64,000 nt of DNA from Lacimicrobium alkaliphilum (lineage in GTDB: Bacteria > Pseudomonadota > Gammaproteobacteria > Enterobacterales > Alteromonadaceae), in contig NZ_NISX01000003.1 in NCBI RefSeq assembly GCF_002591895.1, positions 203,732-267,731 on the forward strand, in the 5' to 3' direction. Made by a program: the position numbers and the translations under genes. Below, piece by piece: positions 1 through 9,752 of this stretch. Under the pieces are notes generated by a model. That model was given only the letters and a program-made list of their open reading frames with translations, made no database searches and was not told where the DNA came from. Each line of letters starts with the position of its first letter. Positions within the stretch are counted from its first letter, which is position 1.

Positions 1-18
1 CTGACCGAACAGAAGTAA
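1..18 (+). CDS. 3' end of an upstream plus-strand gene
   Basis: The first 18 bases can be read as five codons (Leu-Thr-Glu-Gln-Lys) followed by TAA. A strong hairpin terminator follows 24 bases later, as expected at the end of a gene. Five residues are too few to identify the product. Confidence 0.35.
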   Translation: MTEQK

Positions 19-41
19 GTAACGCCCTACAATAATCGAAT

Positions 42-71
42 AAAAAAGCCAGTCGCGGACTGGCTTTTTTT
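42..71. terminator. Bidirectional intrinsic terminator between convergent genes
   Basis: A perfect 7-bp stem (GCCAGTC / GACTGGC) closes a GCG loop. It has an A-tract on the left and seven Ts on the right, so it can end transcription from both directions: the gene entering from the left edge and fre on the minus strand. Confidence 0.9.
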
Positions 72-108
72 GTATCTGGGGATATCCGTTCAGAGTGCTG
101 TTCAGGAC

Positions 109-807
109 TCAGATAAAATCGTAAGCATCTCCGTAAAGGTTTTCCAGCATCAGTCCCTGCTGATGAAAATCTTCCCGCGCCGCACCGGCCATTTCAAAAC
201 GACCGGCAATATATACCTGATAAGGCTCTAAGCTGACAAAGTCCTGCAACACGGCCTGGTGTACCAGGCCCGTCCGCCCCTGCCATCCCTTTTCCGGACT
301 CTCCAGCACCGGAATAAATTTAAATTTAGGGTGCTGCTGAGCCAACGCTTCTAACTCTTCCAGCGCATACATATCTGCTGCGGTACGTGTCCCCCAATAC
401 AGGAATAATGGTTCTTTTAAAGCTGATTTGAGCAGTTGCTGGAGAATACTCCAGGTATATGAGAAGCCAGTTCCCCCCGCCATCAGGATAGTCGGGTGAG
501 GCGTGCTTTCACGTACAAATGCGTTACCATGGGGACCATCAAGCACAATACTTTTCTCGGCCTGCATTTTTTCAATCACCTGCATCGCCCAGGGATTATG
601 CTCCGCGGCACCGATATGCAGTTCGATCAAGCCTGATTCGTCCGGGGCATTGGCAATAGAAAAGGGGCGTTTATCACCTTCATCCATCACCACGCGGATA
701 TATTGACCGGCTTTGAAATCCGGCGCATTCTCGGGCCTCAACAGGATCCGCTGTACGTTGGCAGTAAGAGGTTCAATGGTCACTACTTTGCATTCAAATT
801 CTGACAT
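109..807 (-). CDS. fre: NAD(P)H-flavin reductase
   Basis: This 232-residue protein belongs to the Fre/LuxG branch of the ferredoxin-NADP reductase superfamily, which reduces free flavins with NAD(P)H in the cytoplasm. The flavin-binding RPFS motif is at residues 47-50 and the NAD(P)-binding GGTGFS loop at 111-116. The length matches the E. coli enzyme (about 233). It lies 17 bases downstream of ubiD on the same strand, the same ubiD-fre order as in E. coli, so the two are probably cotranscribed. Reduced FMN is also the substrate for prenyl-FMN synthesis by UbiX, which fits the UbiD neighbourhood. The terminator at 42-71 closes the unit. Confidence 0.93.
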   Translation of the reverse strand: MSEFECKVVTIEPLTANVQRILLRPENAPDFKAGQYIRVVMDEGDKRPFSIANAPDESGLIELHIGAAEHNPWAMQVIEKMQAEKSIVLDGPHGNAFVRESTPHPTILMAGGTGFSYTWSILQQLLKSALKEPLFLYWGTRTAADMYALEELEALAQQHPKFKFIPVLESPEKGWQGRTGLVHQAVLQDFVSLEPYQVYIAGRFEMAGAAREDFHQQGLMLENLYGDAYDFI

Positions 808-824
808 CTTCTGTGTTCTTTACC

Positions 825-2291
825 TTAATCCAGCCCCAGTTGGTCCCAGATACTGTCTATCTTTTGTTTGATCTTATCATCCATCACTATAGGGCGCCCC
901 CATTCTCTGTTGGTCTCACCGGGCCACTTATTGGTAGCATCCAGTCCCATTTTTGAACCCAGGCCGGAAACCGGTGAGGCAAAATCCAGATAATCAATCG
1001 GCGTATGCTCAATCATGGTGGTATCCCTGGCCGGATCCATGCGGGTAGTAATTGCCCAAATCACGTCCTGCCAGTCACGGGCGTCCACATCATCATCACA
1101 GACCACCACAAACTTGGTATACATAAACTGGCGTAAAAACGACCATACCCCCATCATTACCCGTTTGGCATGACCGGGATATTGTTTCTTCATCGTGATC
1201 ACGGCCATGCGGTAAGAGCAGCCTTCCGGGGGCAGATAGAAATCCACAATCTCCGGAAACTGCTTCTGCAGAATCGGAACAAATACTTCGTTAAGCGCAA
1301 CGCCCAGAATCGCTGGTTCATCCGGTGGCCGTCCGGTATAGGTGGAATGATAGATAGGATCTTTGCGATGGGTAATATGGGTAACAGTAAACACCGGAAA
1401 GTCGTCCACCTCATTGTAGTAACCGGTGTGATCGCCATAAGGCCCTTCCGGAGCAGTCTCCCCCGGGGCGATATAGCCTTCCAGTACAATTTCAGCACTG
1501 GCAGGCACTTGCAGGTCATTACTGATGCACTTCACCACTTCGGTTTTGTCACCACGCAATAACCCGGCAAAGGCATATTCAGACAGCGTATCAGGCACTG
1601 GCGTAACGGCCCCGAGAATGGTTGCCGGGTCGGCTCCCAATGCTACTGCCACCGGGAAATTCTGCCCCGGGTTCTGCTCACACCATTCGCGAAAATCGAG
1701 GGCGCCGCCACGATGACTCAACCAGCGCATAATCAGTTTATCAGGCCCTAATAACTGCTGACGATAAATACCCAGATTCTGACGCTTTTTGTGTGGGCCC
1801 CTCGTTACAGTCAGGCCCCAGGTTATCAGCGGAGCGGCATCTTCCGGCCAACAGGTCTGAATAGGAATCTGTGTCAGGTCCACCTCCCCGGCGCTTTTTA
1901 CCACCTGCTGACAAGGGGCCTTTTTCAGCTCCTTGGCGGGCATGTTCAGCACCTGGCGAAACAACGGCAGTTTTTCCCACAGTTCTTTAAATCCTTTAGG
2001 TGGATCCGGCTCCTTCAGATAGGCCAGTAACTTACCGACATCACGCAGGGCTTCTACCGAATCCTGCCCCATGCCCAATGCTACACGCTTTGGTGTGCCG
2101 AAGAGATTAACCAGCACCGGCATACTGTGCCCCTTTGGATTCTCAAACAGGATAGCCGGCCCACCAGCCCGCAATGCACGATCGGCAATCTCAGTCATTT
2201 CCAGCACCGGATCAATTTCCTGAGTCACACGCTTCAGCTCACCCGCTTGTTCCAGCTTAGTGATAAAATCCCGTAAGTCTTTATACTTCAT
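825..2291 (-). CDS. ubiD: 4-hydroxy-3-polyprenylbenzoate decarboxylase UbiD
   Basis: This is a 488-residue member of the UbiD family, which uses prenylated FMN to decarboxylate 4-hydroxy-3-polyprenylbenzoate in ubiquinone synthesis. The NLGIYRQQ and MRWLSHRGG segments (about 172-197) form the cofactor pocket. The [12 protein letters not shown] segment at 282-293 carries the catalytic-site glutamate region of the family. Full length compared with E. coli UbiD (about 497). It heads a probable ubiD-fre operon. The partner flavin prenyltransferase UbiX is encoded at 12756-13373, and the assembly factor UbiK at 3714. Confidence 0.95.
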   Translation of the reverse strand: MKYKDLRDFITKLEQAGELKRVTQEIDPVLEMTEIADRALRAGGPAILFENPKGHSMPVLVNLFGTPKRVALGMGQDSVEALRDVGKLLAYLKEPDPPKGFKELWEKLPLFRQVLNMPAKELKKAPCQQVVKSAGEVDLTQIPIQTCWPEDAAPLITWGLTVTRGPHKKRQNLGIYRQQLLGPDKLIMRWLSHRGGALDFREWCEQNPGQNFPVAVALGADPATILGAVTPVPDTLSEYAFAGLLRGDKTEVVKCISNDLQVPASAEIVLEGYIAPGETAPEGPYGDHTGYYNEVDDFPVFTVTHITHRKDPIYHSTYTGRPPDEPAILGVALNEVFVPILQKQFPEIVDFYLPPEGCSYRMAVITMKKQYPGHAKRVMMGVWSFLRQFMYTKFVVVCDDDVDARDWQDVIWAITTRMDPARDTTMIEHTPIDYLDFASPVSGLGSKMGLDATNKWPGETNREWGRPIVMDDKIKQKIDSIWDQLGLD

Positions 2292-2492
2292 AAAATTGTT
2301 CTATTCCTCGCAGCGCTGTTCAGGCTCATCACTTATGATTGTCACACTTTGTAACTGCAAAGCCATGGGGGTTGTTCCCGCACCGGATTTACCCCCCCTT
2401 TATTCCGAAGGCAACCCGGTCAATACCAGCTTGCTGCCAACTCACCAACGGCTGAACTAAACTATTACGTCAGTATTATATCGGAGAAGCCT

Positions 2493-2993
2493 GTGAGGAT
2501 CTTAACAGTCTGTATATTGTTCACTCTGCTTTCATATCCGGCCTCAGCCAGATGCACATCTGAGTCCTTCGGCCAATTCGACTTCTGGGTTGGTCATTGG
2601 CAGGTCTTCAGTGATGGCAAACTGGCCGGTGTGAATCATATCAGTAAAGACCTTGATAATTGCGTTATCCGCGAGCACTACACAACGCAAAAAGGTTACG
2701 AGGGCCGGAGCTTGAATATTTACGATGCCTCCCGCAATCTCTGGCATCAGACCTGGGTCGATAACGGCGGTATGTTATTGCTCCTTGAGGGCCGTTTTGA
2801 ACAAGGCAGTATGCGCTTAAGCGGTGAGGGAATCACCGACAAGGGCGAAAAAGTCTTGCACCGAATCACCTGGACACCCAATATGGAAGGTAACACTGTC
2901 CGTCAACACTGGCAGTACAGTAAGGACATGGGACAGAGCTGGTCTAGTCTGTTCGATGGTCTGTATAAGAAAATCAGTGATTCAGATAATTGA
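2493..2993 (+). CDS. Secreted protein, DUF1579-like
   Basis: A 166-residue protein with an N-terminal signal peptide (hydrophobic stretch about 3-14, likely cleavage after Ala-Ser-Ala near residue 19). The mature part has the FGQFDFWVGHW opening and repeated Trp/Tyr beta-strand pattern of DUF1579-type lipocalin-like proteins (for example WHQTWVDNGG and ITWTPN). Its ligand is unknown. The start is GTG, chosen because GGAG lies 7 bases upstream and the signal peptide begins there. A shorter reading would lose the signal. The gene is monocistronic or weakly linked to the next gene, which starts 55 bases later. Confidence 0.72.
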   Translation: MRILTVCILFTLLSYPASARCTSESFGQFDFWVGHWQVFSDGKLAGVNHISKDLDNCVIREHYTTQKGYEGRSLNIYDASRNLWHQTWVDNGGMLLLLEGRFEQGSMRLSGEGITDKGEKVLHRITWTPNMEGNTVRQHWQYSKDMGQSWSSLFDGLYKKISDSDN

Positions 2994-3048
2994 CCCCAAC
3001 ACGGGCGATTTACCTGGCTGATGCTGTAACAATAATACGGAGTTAGAC

Positions 3049-3288
3049 ATGCCTTTTACCCAGCCCATGCTTGAAGAAGTGAACCTGTTATTGAAATTTC
3101 CCCTGTCCAGTCTGCATCAGGGGCTGAAGATTCATCAGGATGCTGAACCTGCAACCATTGCTGCCGCAAAGCGTTTGTATGAAAAAGGCATCATCGATCA
3201 GCCAGACGGTGGATACCTTACAGATTTAGGCCATGATCTTATCGAACATGCGCAGGTTTTATCTTCGGCCCTGACAAGAGAGAAATAG
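3049..3288 (+). CDS. TIGR02647-family small protein
   Basis: This 79-residue protein matches the TIGR02647 family of gammaproteobacteria from memory: a short N-terminal helix, an HQDAEPATIAAAKRLYEKG segment at about 30-48, then QPDGGYLTDLG at 52-62. The winged-helix-like pattern led to the annotation 'DNA-binding protein' in databases, but no function is proven. It ends one base before the ATG of the following DUF2750 gene, so the two are an operon. Confidence 0.75.
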   Translation: MPFTQPMLEEVNLLLKFPLSSLHQGLKIHQDAEPATIAAAKRLYEKGIIDQPDGGYLTDLGHDLIEHAQVLSSALTREK

Positions 3289-3289
3289 C

Positions 3290-3655
3290 ATGAATACAAC
3301 ACCTGAAGATAAGTACACCCTGTTAGCTAAGAGCCCTGAGCAACGATCTTCGTTTCTGCTCCTGACTTTGTCTGAGCAAAAGGCGATCTGGACTCTGGTG
3401 GACGACGATGGTGCTATGATACTCACTACAGACGAAGAAGACTGCATCCCTGTCTGGCCAGATGAAGCTTTTGTCAAAGATTGGATTAATGATGAATGGT
3501 CACATTGCCGGGCGCACTGTATAAGCCAGGAAGACTGGCAGCAGCGCTGGCTACCGGGCCTCGAAGAAGATGGTATCCAGATAGCCATGTTCCCGGTGCC
3601 GGGTGAAGAGGGTCTGATTATCGCCCCATGGGAAATGGCAGAGAAACTAGGCTGA
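3290..3655 (+). CDS. DUF2750 domain protein
   Basis: A 121-residue cytoplasmic protein, probably of the DUF2750 family. It has an acidic central region (VDDDGAMILTTDEEDCIPVWPDEAFVKDWINDEW) and a C-terminal segment ending in a Pro-Trp-Glu motif. These proteins are widespread in proteobacteria and uncharacterised. It begins one base after the upstream TIGR02647 gene, so the pair is translated from one message. Confidence 0.72.
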   Translation: MNTTPEDKYTLLAKSPEQRSSFLLLTLSEQKAIWTLVDDDGAMILTTDEEDCIPVWPDEAFVKDWINDEWSHCRAHCISQEDWQQRWLPGLEEDGIQIAMFPVPGEEGLIIAPWEMAEKLG

Positions 3656-3713
3656 TGCCAAGGCATCAGGACACTGTTATTATTGGCAGCACTCTCAGTA
3701 ATAAGGCCCTTTT

Positions 3714-3965
3714 ATGTTAGACCCCAAAAAAATTGAAGATATTGCCAGGCAGATTGCCGATTCCATTCCGCCCGGCGTAAAAAACATGGCTGAAGGCGCT
3801 GAATCCAGAGTTAAACAGGTGTTGCAGTCCCAACTGAGCCGACTGGATTTTGTCAGCCGTGAAGAATTTGATGTGCAGACCCATGTACTGCAGCGAACCA
3901 GAGAAAAACTCGAAGCCATGGAAGCACGCCTGGCCGAATTGGAGAAACAAACCAGAGATCAATAG
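3714..3965 (+). CDS. ubiK: Ubiquinone biosynthesis accessory factor UbiK
   Basis: An 83-residue protein of the YqiC/BMFP family, now UbiK, which helps the late ubiquinone enzyme complex (with UbiJ) work at the membrane. The opening [20 protein letters not shown] is the amphipathic helix of the family. The C-terminal third (about 50-83) is a Glu/Lys/Arg-rich coiled coil that drives trimerisation. Its last 7 bases overlap the convergent end of the GlxA-type regulator. It joins ubiD and ubiX as ubiquinone genes in this window but is not in one operon with them. Confidence 0.9.
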   Translation: MLDPKKIEDIARQIADSIPPGVKNMAEGAESRVKQVLQSQLSRLDFVSREEFDVQTHVLQRTREKLEAMEARLAELEKQTRDQ

Positions 3966-4939
3966 CCGAAGCGTTGTCGGTAAACCTTCGGCGTAACCTG
4001 AGTGTGGCTGAGAAATAATCGCCGGAACGAGGCCGGATCATCGTATCCCACTTGCTCAACGATCCGTTCGATTGGCTGATCAGTGGCCTCCAGCAGGTTT
4101 TTCGCCCTTTCGATACGCAGCTGTTGCAGATACACCAACGGAGTCTGACCCGTTGCCGCCTTAAACCTGCGTATCAGGGTACGTTTGGTCACAGCAAACT
4201 TGTCGCAGAGCTGATCCAGCGACACAGATTCAGTGAAGTGACGGCGCATCCAAAGCTGAACCTCCGTAATAAGGCTGTCTCTGTGGCCTATTACCATCGC
4301 CGGATTGATAAAGACTTTTTGTGACAAACGTTGTCTGTCCAGCAGCAGAATCTTAGACAGTCCATTGGCAAACTCTGTGGATACCATCTCTTCAATCAAC
4401 TTCATCATCATGCTGGAAAATGCCGTCGTGGCGCCCGCTGTAATCACATTGCCAGATTGCACCACCAGTTCATCCATAATGGTTTCCACCCCAGGATAAC
4501 GACGGGCAAAAACTTCTTTCATCCACCAACTGGTCGTCGCTCGCTTTCCCTCAAGGATCCCCGCCTCAGCCAGACAAAACGTACCCACGCAATGGCTTGC
4601 CACCAGACACCCGGATGTTGCTGCCTGCGTGATTACAGCGTTCAACATTATTGCCTGTTGCATATACGTCGATAATGATTCTTTATCATAAGCATAAGGC
4701 GCAACTGCCACTACCGCGTCGAACTGCGACAGTTCTGCCAGGCTCTTGCTTGGCACCAACAAGCCATTTGAACACCTGATGTCCCGCCCTCTGGGCGAAT
4801 ATATTTCACTACTAAATAGCGGTTCAGCAGCGGGATGAAGAAAACGCTGATAAGAATTAGCGAAAGAAACAAAGTCCTTAATGCCCATCATCTCTGAGCC
4901 CAATGCATTATCGGTAGCCAGTATGGCGATCGTTTTCAT
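3959..4939 (-). CDS. GlxA/FtrA-type transcriptional regulator (DJ-1/PfpI + AraC HTH)
   Basis: A 326-residue two-domain regulator. Residues 1 to about 190 form a DJ-1/PfpI class I amidotransferase-like domain with the [16 protein letters not shown] nucleophile-elbow region. Residues about 220-326 form an AraC-type double helix-turn-helix, including the diagnostic [10 protein letters not shown] second helix. Members of this family respond to small amines or quaternary compounds (for example GbdR or CdhR), but the effector cannot be read here. It is divergent from a small membrane-protein gene 106 bases away, which it may control. Confidence 0.85.
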   Translation of the reverse strand: MKTIAILATDNALGSEMMGIKDFVSFANSYQRFLHPAAEPLFSSEIYSPRGRDIRCSNGLLVPSKSLAELSQFDAVVAVAPYAYDKESLSTYMQQAIMLNAVITQAATSGCLVASHCVGTFCLAEAGILEGKRATTSWWMKEVFARRYPGVETIMDELVVQSGNVITAGATTAFSSMMMKLIEEMVSTEFANGLSKILLLDRQRLSQKVFINPAMVIGHRDSLITEVQLWMRRHFTESVSLDQLCDKFAVTKRTLIRRFKAATGQTPLVYLQQLRIERAKNLLEATDQPIERIVEQVGYDDPASFRRLFLSHTQVTPKVYRQRFGY

Positions 4940-5045
4940 TTACAAAATCACTGTCAATATCAGCATCATTTTTATCATTATTGCCACTAATCTCATCCTC
5001 CGCAAGAGAGTAGACTAAAAATCCATCAACTAAGAGGTGTGAAAA

Positions 5046-5228
5046 ATGTTTCGTACCAATGGAAAATTCTATCTGATATTGCTGATTCTGGCTGCAGGTT
5101 GGGGGCTGACTTTCTGGTTGCAACAGTCCATAGCTCTGGCACCTGCGGTTCAATTTATCGGTGTGCCCGCATTGCTGGTGTTACTTCTGTTATTGGCCGC
5201 GTTGGCGCTGGAGGGCGGTGATCACTGA
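5046..5228 (+). CDS. Small two-helix membrane protein
   Basis: A 60-residue hydrophobic protein with two predicted membrane helices (about 8-24 and 33-53) and no recognised family. AGAGGTG is placed 8 bases before the ATG, which supports translation. Its last 7 bases overlap the 3' end of the convergent pseudo-receiver gene. Confidence 0.55.
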   Translation: MFRTNGKFYLILLILAAGWGLTFWLQQSIALAPAVQFIGVPALLVLLLLLAALALEGGDH

Positions 5229-5548
5229 TGCTTCTTGCTGTGTTGCTGCCAAAGCTGTCGCACCTGTTCTGCAAATCCGGGCAAGGGCTGCAAAGACTCA
5301 ATCCAGCCCAGGCTATAGGGTGGTAATTCATCAGGGGCAGCGCCAAAGCCTATTCTGGGAAGTTGTACCGGCAATTGACTGATCACAGAAGCTCTCCCAA
5401 CAGCAAGGTCAAACTGCTGGCCTAAGAGCAGTGCTACGGCCTGTTGTGATGATGAGGCCTGAGTGACCTCATAACCCCCACCACTATGCAGCACCAGTGC
5501 AATTTTCTCGCGTAGCTGGGCATCAGCCTCGATCAATAAAATCCGCAT
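5222..5548 (-). CDS. Degenerate response-regulator receiver protein
   Basis: This 108-residue protein starts like a receiver domain (MRILLIEADAQLREKIALVL, with the acidic Glu-Ala-Asp pair), but the phosphoryl-accepting aspartate is missing. The strand that should read like LVLLD is LAVGR, after the Phe-Asp pair. The second half is short and Pro/Gln-rich and does not show the conserved Thr and Lys of receivers. It is probably a stand-alone pseudo-receiver or a decayed one. It lies 17 bases after a cytochrome c gene on the same strand. Confidence 0.6.
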   Translation of the reverse strand: MRILLIEADAQLREKIALVLHSGGGYEVTQASSSQQAVALLLGQQFDLAVGRASVISQLPVQLPRIGFGAAPDELPPYSLGWIESLQPLPGFAEQVRQLWQQHSKKHQ

Positions 5549-5565
5549 TTGTTATTGTTGGCGCG

Positions 5566-5871
5566 TCATTTACCACTGGGATCCAGGCTGGCGAAATAGG
5601 CAGCCAGGTCAGCAATATCTTCATCACTTAGTTGCTGCGCCATGGGGCCCATAACCATATTCTTTCTTGTACCATCACGGTAAGCTTTCAGGGCAATCGC
5701 AAGGTAGGCCTCTTTCTGACCCGCCAGGTTTGGATACATCGGAATAGCAGAAATGCCATTACGACCATGGCAATTTGCACAAGTGGAGGATTTTGTCTTG
5801 CCGGCATCAATATCCGCAGCCATACCTGGTGCACTAAGAACTAAAGCAAATACCAGTACTACATATTTCAT
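5566..5871 (-). CDS. Periplasmic class I cytochrome c
   Basis: A 101-residue secreted c-type cytochrome. The signal peptide is residues 1-19 (cleavage after Met-Ala-Ala). The haem-binding CANCH motif is at 31-35, and the Met of GPMAQQL near residue 77 is the likely sixth ligand. Size and motif spacing match the cytochrome c553/c5 group used as soluble electron carriers. It is transcribed with, and upstream of, the pseudo-receiver gene. Confidence 0.88.
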   Translation of the reverse strand: MKYVVLVFALVLSAPGMAADIDAGKTKSSTCANCHGRNGISAIPMYPNLAGQKEAYLAIALKAYRDGTRKNMVMGPMAQQLSDEDIADLAAYFASLDPSGK

Positions 5872-6057
5872 TTTTCTTCCTTTAAAACTGGATACGGATT
5901 AATAAAAGTATCAGCTTCGCAGGGCGTTTGCACAGCAAATTATGCGGATTTGCGCAATTGTTTCCAGGCGATTGTGACCTGATTTCAGTGTTTGGGGTTC
6001 CATGGCGGTGCAAAGAATTTATACTGGTCTCTGGATCCATAACAGTGAAGTAATACT

Positions 6058-8931
6058 TTGAAGCGAATAGGCTTTCTGATTTGGCTGCTAAGCATTATGC
6101 TGATTCAGTTTCCTGTCAGATCACTGGAGACTGCGTCTCTGGATAACCAGTTTGAGTATCTGAATATTAAGGAGCAGGCACAGTTTCTGCGGACTCCCAG
6201 GTATGCGTTGCTGTCAGAAGTTCAGCACAGAAGCGGCTGGAAAGAAGGATTCAGTATAGAGCCACTGGCCACAGACCAAAGCCTGTGGGGACGATTCCAG
6301 GTCCGCAATGACAGCGGCTCTCAGGAACGTTTTGATCTGATTATCGCCAATCCCGGTCTGGATGAGGTGGATATTCATATACTCGACGACAGGGAGCGAA
6401 TTCTCAAAGCCCTGATGATGGGAGCAAAGCGTCCGCTTTCGTCGAGAGAGGTCAATCACCGACATTTCGTCAGTCGCCTGGATATGTCACCGGGTGAACA
6501 ACTGAACATTTATTTCCGCATAGCCGATAGCGGGCCGATGGTCTTTTCAGCAGAATTGTGGCATGACGAAGCGCTAATCAAAACCGAACAGGCCAACATG
6601 GCATTGATCGGGATGATCGGAGGCGCTTTAGCGATATTATTTTTCTACTACCTGATCACCTACGTATTGCTGAGAAGTCCGGTGCGATTCTGGTTTGCCA
6701 TGGCCAGCCTCAGCTTTATGCTGTTGTTTCTGAATATCGAAGGGATCCTGGCGCAGTTAATACCTGGGCTGTCCAAGTATATCTCTGTTATTAGTTCGGC
6801 TCTGGCGGCGCTGGTTCTGTTCAACGCTGCCAAGGTGTCTCATCTGATGCTAAGAGGCGTACCCATATATTGGCGATATGCGTCTTATGTTCTGTCATAC
6901 CTGCTATTTTTCTCTGCTCTGGTTCTGAATGACTACTGGAAGCTGATTGTTGCTATTGGCCTTGCTGGTGCAACCGTAGGCCTGCAATTTGCCCTGGCCT
7001 GGCGCTTCAGTAATCGTCGCGATGGCAGACCTAATCGCATCTATGCCATTGGCTGGTCCTGTATCTCACTGGTGGCTCTGGTTCAGGCCGGACTGTATCT
7101 CAGTGGCGTGATCCTGGATGCGGATCTGAGCCTGTATATGATGTTGCTGATTCTGTTTGGTGTCCTGTTAATTGCGCTGGCACTTGAAGCCCATGAACAG
7201 GCCAAGACCCGGCACCGCGAGCAACGGCAAAGTAACACCATCAATGATTTACGCCGCTTCTATGATCTGTTTCGTAATTCTGCAGAGGGGCTCTATACCT
7301 CGACGATGGAGGGTAGATTGATCACTACAAATCCCGCCATGTGCAGTTTGTTTGGTTATGACGATGAAAAACAGATGCTGCGGGAATGCCGGACAACCGC
7401 ACAGCTTTACGCCAGCCAGCAGGACAGACTTAGCCTGGTGGATGATTTACGCGAAAAAGGTGTGGTGATGGGTAAAGAGATTCGTGGCGTTCGCCGCGAT
7501 GGGACAGAATTCTGGTTTTCCATTTCTGTGCAATTACGCCGTGAGCACAACGAGGATTATCTGTTTGGTACTATCTTTGATATTACTGAACGCAAAGAGT
7601 CTAATCTCAGTCTCGAATATATGGCGACCCATGATCCCCTGACCGGCGTCCACAACAGGAGAGAGTTTGAGCGCAGTCTGAAGTCCGCACTCGAGCAAGC
7701 CAGCCAGAAAGGCGAAGAACTTACGTTACTGTATATGGACCTGGATCAGTTCAAAGTGGTTAACGATACCTGTGGCCACAAGGCTGGCGATGTATTAATC
7801 AAACAACTGTCAAAACAGCTTAATGATGTCGTTGAGGGCAGAGGTTTACTGGCTCGCCTTGGCGGAGACGAATTCGGTATATTGCTACAGGGAGAGCAGG
7901 CGAGCGATGACAATGCTTACCTGCTGGCGAATAAACTGCTGAATGTATTACAACAATTCAGGTTTGTATGGGAAAACCGCATCTTTACTCTGGGTATCAG
8001 TATTGGTCTGGTGCCATATGATGAGCATATCCATAGTTCAGAACAACTATTGAGTATGGCCGATTCTGCCTGCTATATGGCGAAAGAAGAGGGCCGTAAT
8101 CAGATTCATGCTTATTCCAAGAAAGATGAGCGGATCCAACGCTACGAAACTGAATTACATTGGGTTTCATTGATCAACCAGGCTCTGCAACATGACAGTT
8201 TTGAGCTGTATTACCAACATTATCATCCCCTGCATAAGCTCTCGGAAGGTTATCACTATGAGATTCTGCTGCGGATGCGGGGCAATGATGGTGAAATCAC
8301 CTCTCCCGGTACCTTTCTGCCGGCTGCTGAACGTTACAATCTGACGGCTCAGATAGATAAATGGGTGATTGAACATTACTTTATCTGGCTGGCTGAAAAT
8401 CCTCAGCACACAGCACACCTGGTGAAGGCCAATATTAACCTCAGTGGCCACTCCCTGGGTGATAAGGATCTGCGGCTATTTGTGCTGAATGCCTTTGAAA
8501 AGTACGCCATTCCCTACAATAAAATCTGCTTTGAGATTACCGAGAGTGTGGCCATTATAAAAATGGACGAAACCCTGCAATTTATTAAAACCTTCCATCA
8601 ACTGGGCTGCCAGTTCGCTCTGGACGACTTTGGCAGTGGTTTTTCCTCTTATGGCTATCTCAAGAGTCTGCCTGTGGATTTTGTTAAAATCGACGGTAGC
8701 TTCGTCAAAGATCTGTTGGTGGACCCGGTGGATATGGCCATGGTTCGTTCGATCAAAGAAGTGGCCAAAGCCATGGGCATGCAGACGGTGGCTGAGTTTG
8801 TTGAGAGTAAGGAAATCATGGTTGAACTGGGTAAAATCGGTGTCGACTATGCTCAGGGCTATGGGGTAGCAAAACCCGCAAACATAAAACAATTCTCACC
8901 GCTGGTGCTATCCGAGGAAAAAACAGATTAA
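6058..8931 (+). CDS. 7TMR-DISM / PAS / GGDEF / EAL cyclic-di-GMP protein
   Basis: A 957-residue membrane sensor for cyclic-di-GMP turnover. Domains in order: signal peptide (1-24), periplasmic 7TMR-DISMED2-like beta domain (about 30-165), seven membrane helices of 7TMR-DISM (about 185-385), PAS (about 400-515), GGDEF (about 530-690, with intact GGDEF at 602-606) and EAL (about 710-945). The EAL signature reads EIL at 735-737. The other catalytic segments (NINLSG, FEITES, LDDFGSG, VKIDGSF) look intact, so both activities are possible. The start is TTG, chosen because the signal peptide begins there; the next in-frame Met is residue 14. Confidence 0.9.
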   Translation: MKRIGFLIWLLSIMLIQFPVRSLETASLDNQFEYLNIKEQAQFLRTPRYALLSEVQHRSGWKEGFSIEPLATDQSLWGRFQVRNDSGSQERFDLIIANPGLDEVDIHILDDRERILKALMMGAKRPLSSREVNHRHFVSRLDMSPGEQLNIYFRIADSGPMVFSAELWHDEALIKTEQANMALIGMIGGALAILFFYYLITYVLLRSPVRFWFAMASLSFMLLFLNIEGILAQLIPGLSKYISVISSALAALVLFNAAKVSHLMLRGVPIYWRYASYVLSYLLFFSALVLNDYWKLIVAIGLAGATVGLQFALAWRFSNRRDGRPNRIYAIGWSCISLVALVQAGLYLSGVILDADLSLYMMLLILFGVLLIALALEAHEQAKTRHREQRQSNTINDLRRFYDLFRNSAEGLYTSTMEGRLITTNPAMCSLFGYDDEKQMLRECRTTAQLYASQQDRLSLVDDLREKGVVMGKEIRGVRRDGTEFWFSISVQLRREHNEDYLFGTIFDITERKESNLSLEYMATHDPLTGVHNRREFERSLKSALEQASQKGEELTLLYMDLDQFKVVNDTCGHKAGDVLIKQLSKQLNDVVEGRGLLARLGGDEFGILLQGEQASDDNAYLLANKLLNVLQQFRFVWENRIFTLGISIGLVPYDEHIHSSEQLLSMADSACYMAKEEGRNQIHAYSKKDERIQRYETELHWVSLINQALQHDSFELYYQHYHPLHKLSEGYHYEILLRMRGNDGEITSPGTFLPAAERYNLTAQIDKWVIEHYFIWLAENPQHTAHLVKANINLSGHSLGDKDLRLFVLNAFEKYAIPYNKICFEITESVAIIKMDETLQFIKTFHQLGCQFALDDFGSGFSSYGYLKSLPVDFVKIDGSFVKDLLVDPVDMAMVRSIKEVAKAMGMQTVAEFVESKEIMVELGKIGVDYAQGYGVAKPANIKQFSPLVLSEEKTD

Positions 8932-9068
8932 ACCGATCACATATTCAGGTTTTTCTTTATGTTGTGGTGACAGTATAGTTGGCGTCTAATATCCAAAGCG
9001 TTCAGCGCACCTTGGTGTATAATAGCCGCTATTAGCAGTAACCAAAGATAATTGACTTCCGGACACCA

Positions 9069-9686
9069 ATGAAACGCCAAGATCCACTTTTCGACTACAT
9101 CAGTTCTGCCCGCCTGCCAACCCGGTGGGGCCAGTTCACTATCCATGGTTTTGTGGAAAAAAACACAGGCCAGGAACATGTAGCTCTGTCCTATGGGCAA
9201 TGGCAACCTGATGACACCGTACCAATTCGTATCCACTCAGAGTGTCTGACCGGCGATGCACTATTCAGTACCCGCTGCGATTGTGGTGCGCAACTTGAAA
9301 AGGCACTGCAGAATATCGTTGAACAGGGCAAAGGTGTACTGTTGTATTTACGTCAGGAAGGCAGAGGAATAGGCCTGCTCAATAAGATTCGCGCATACCA
9401 ACTGCAGGATAAAGGCATGGATACCGTTGAAGCCAATGAACATCTGGGTTTTGACGCGGATCTCCGTGACTACAGCATCTGTGGCTATATGCTTGATTGC
9501 CTGAAAGTCAGCAAGGTCAATCTGATGACGAATAACCCCCGTAAAATTCAGGCTCTGAGAGATCTGGGAGTTGAAGTTGTTGCCCGCACACCGATAGACC
9601 ACGGCATCACCGATGACAACAGGATATACATCCGTACCAAGACACAAAAATTAGGTCACGAATTTGACCCTCATCTGTTAAAATAA
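9069..9686 (+). CDS. ribA: GTP cyclohydrolase II
   Basis: This 205-residue enzyme opens GTP to give formate, pyrophosphate and the pyrimidine precursor of riboflavin. The zinc cysteines are at 59, 70 and 72 (CLTGDALFSTRCDC). The substrate loop RQEGRGIGL is at 95-103, and the NNPRK segment is near 157. It is a stand-alone RibA, not fused to RibB. The gene is monocistronic, and no FMN riboswitch was seen in the 137 bases upstream. Confidence 0.95.
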   Translation: MKRQDPLFDYISSARLPTRWGQFTIHGFVEKNTGQEHVALSYGQWQPDDTVPIRIHSECLTGDALFSTRCDCGAQLEKALQNIVEQGKGVLLYLRQEGRGIGLLNKIRAYQLQDKGMDTVEANEHLGFDADLRDYSICGYMLDCLKVSKVNLMTNNPRKIQALRDLGVEVVARTPIDHGITDDNRIYIRTKTQKLGHEFDPHLLK

Positions 9687-9752
9687 CTGTAACAAAATGT
9701 AAACGCGATAATGATGCAGGGACGCTCAGCATAATCCGGAGGTCTGGAATCC

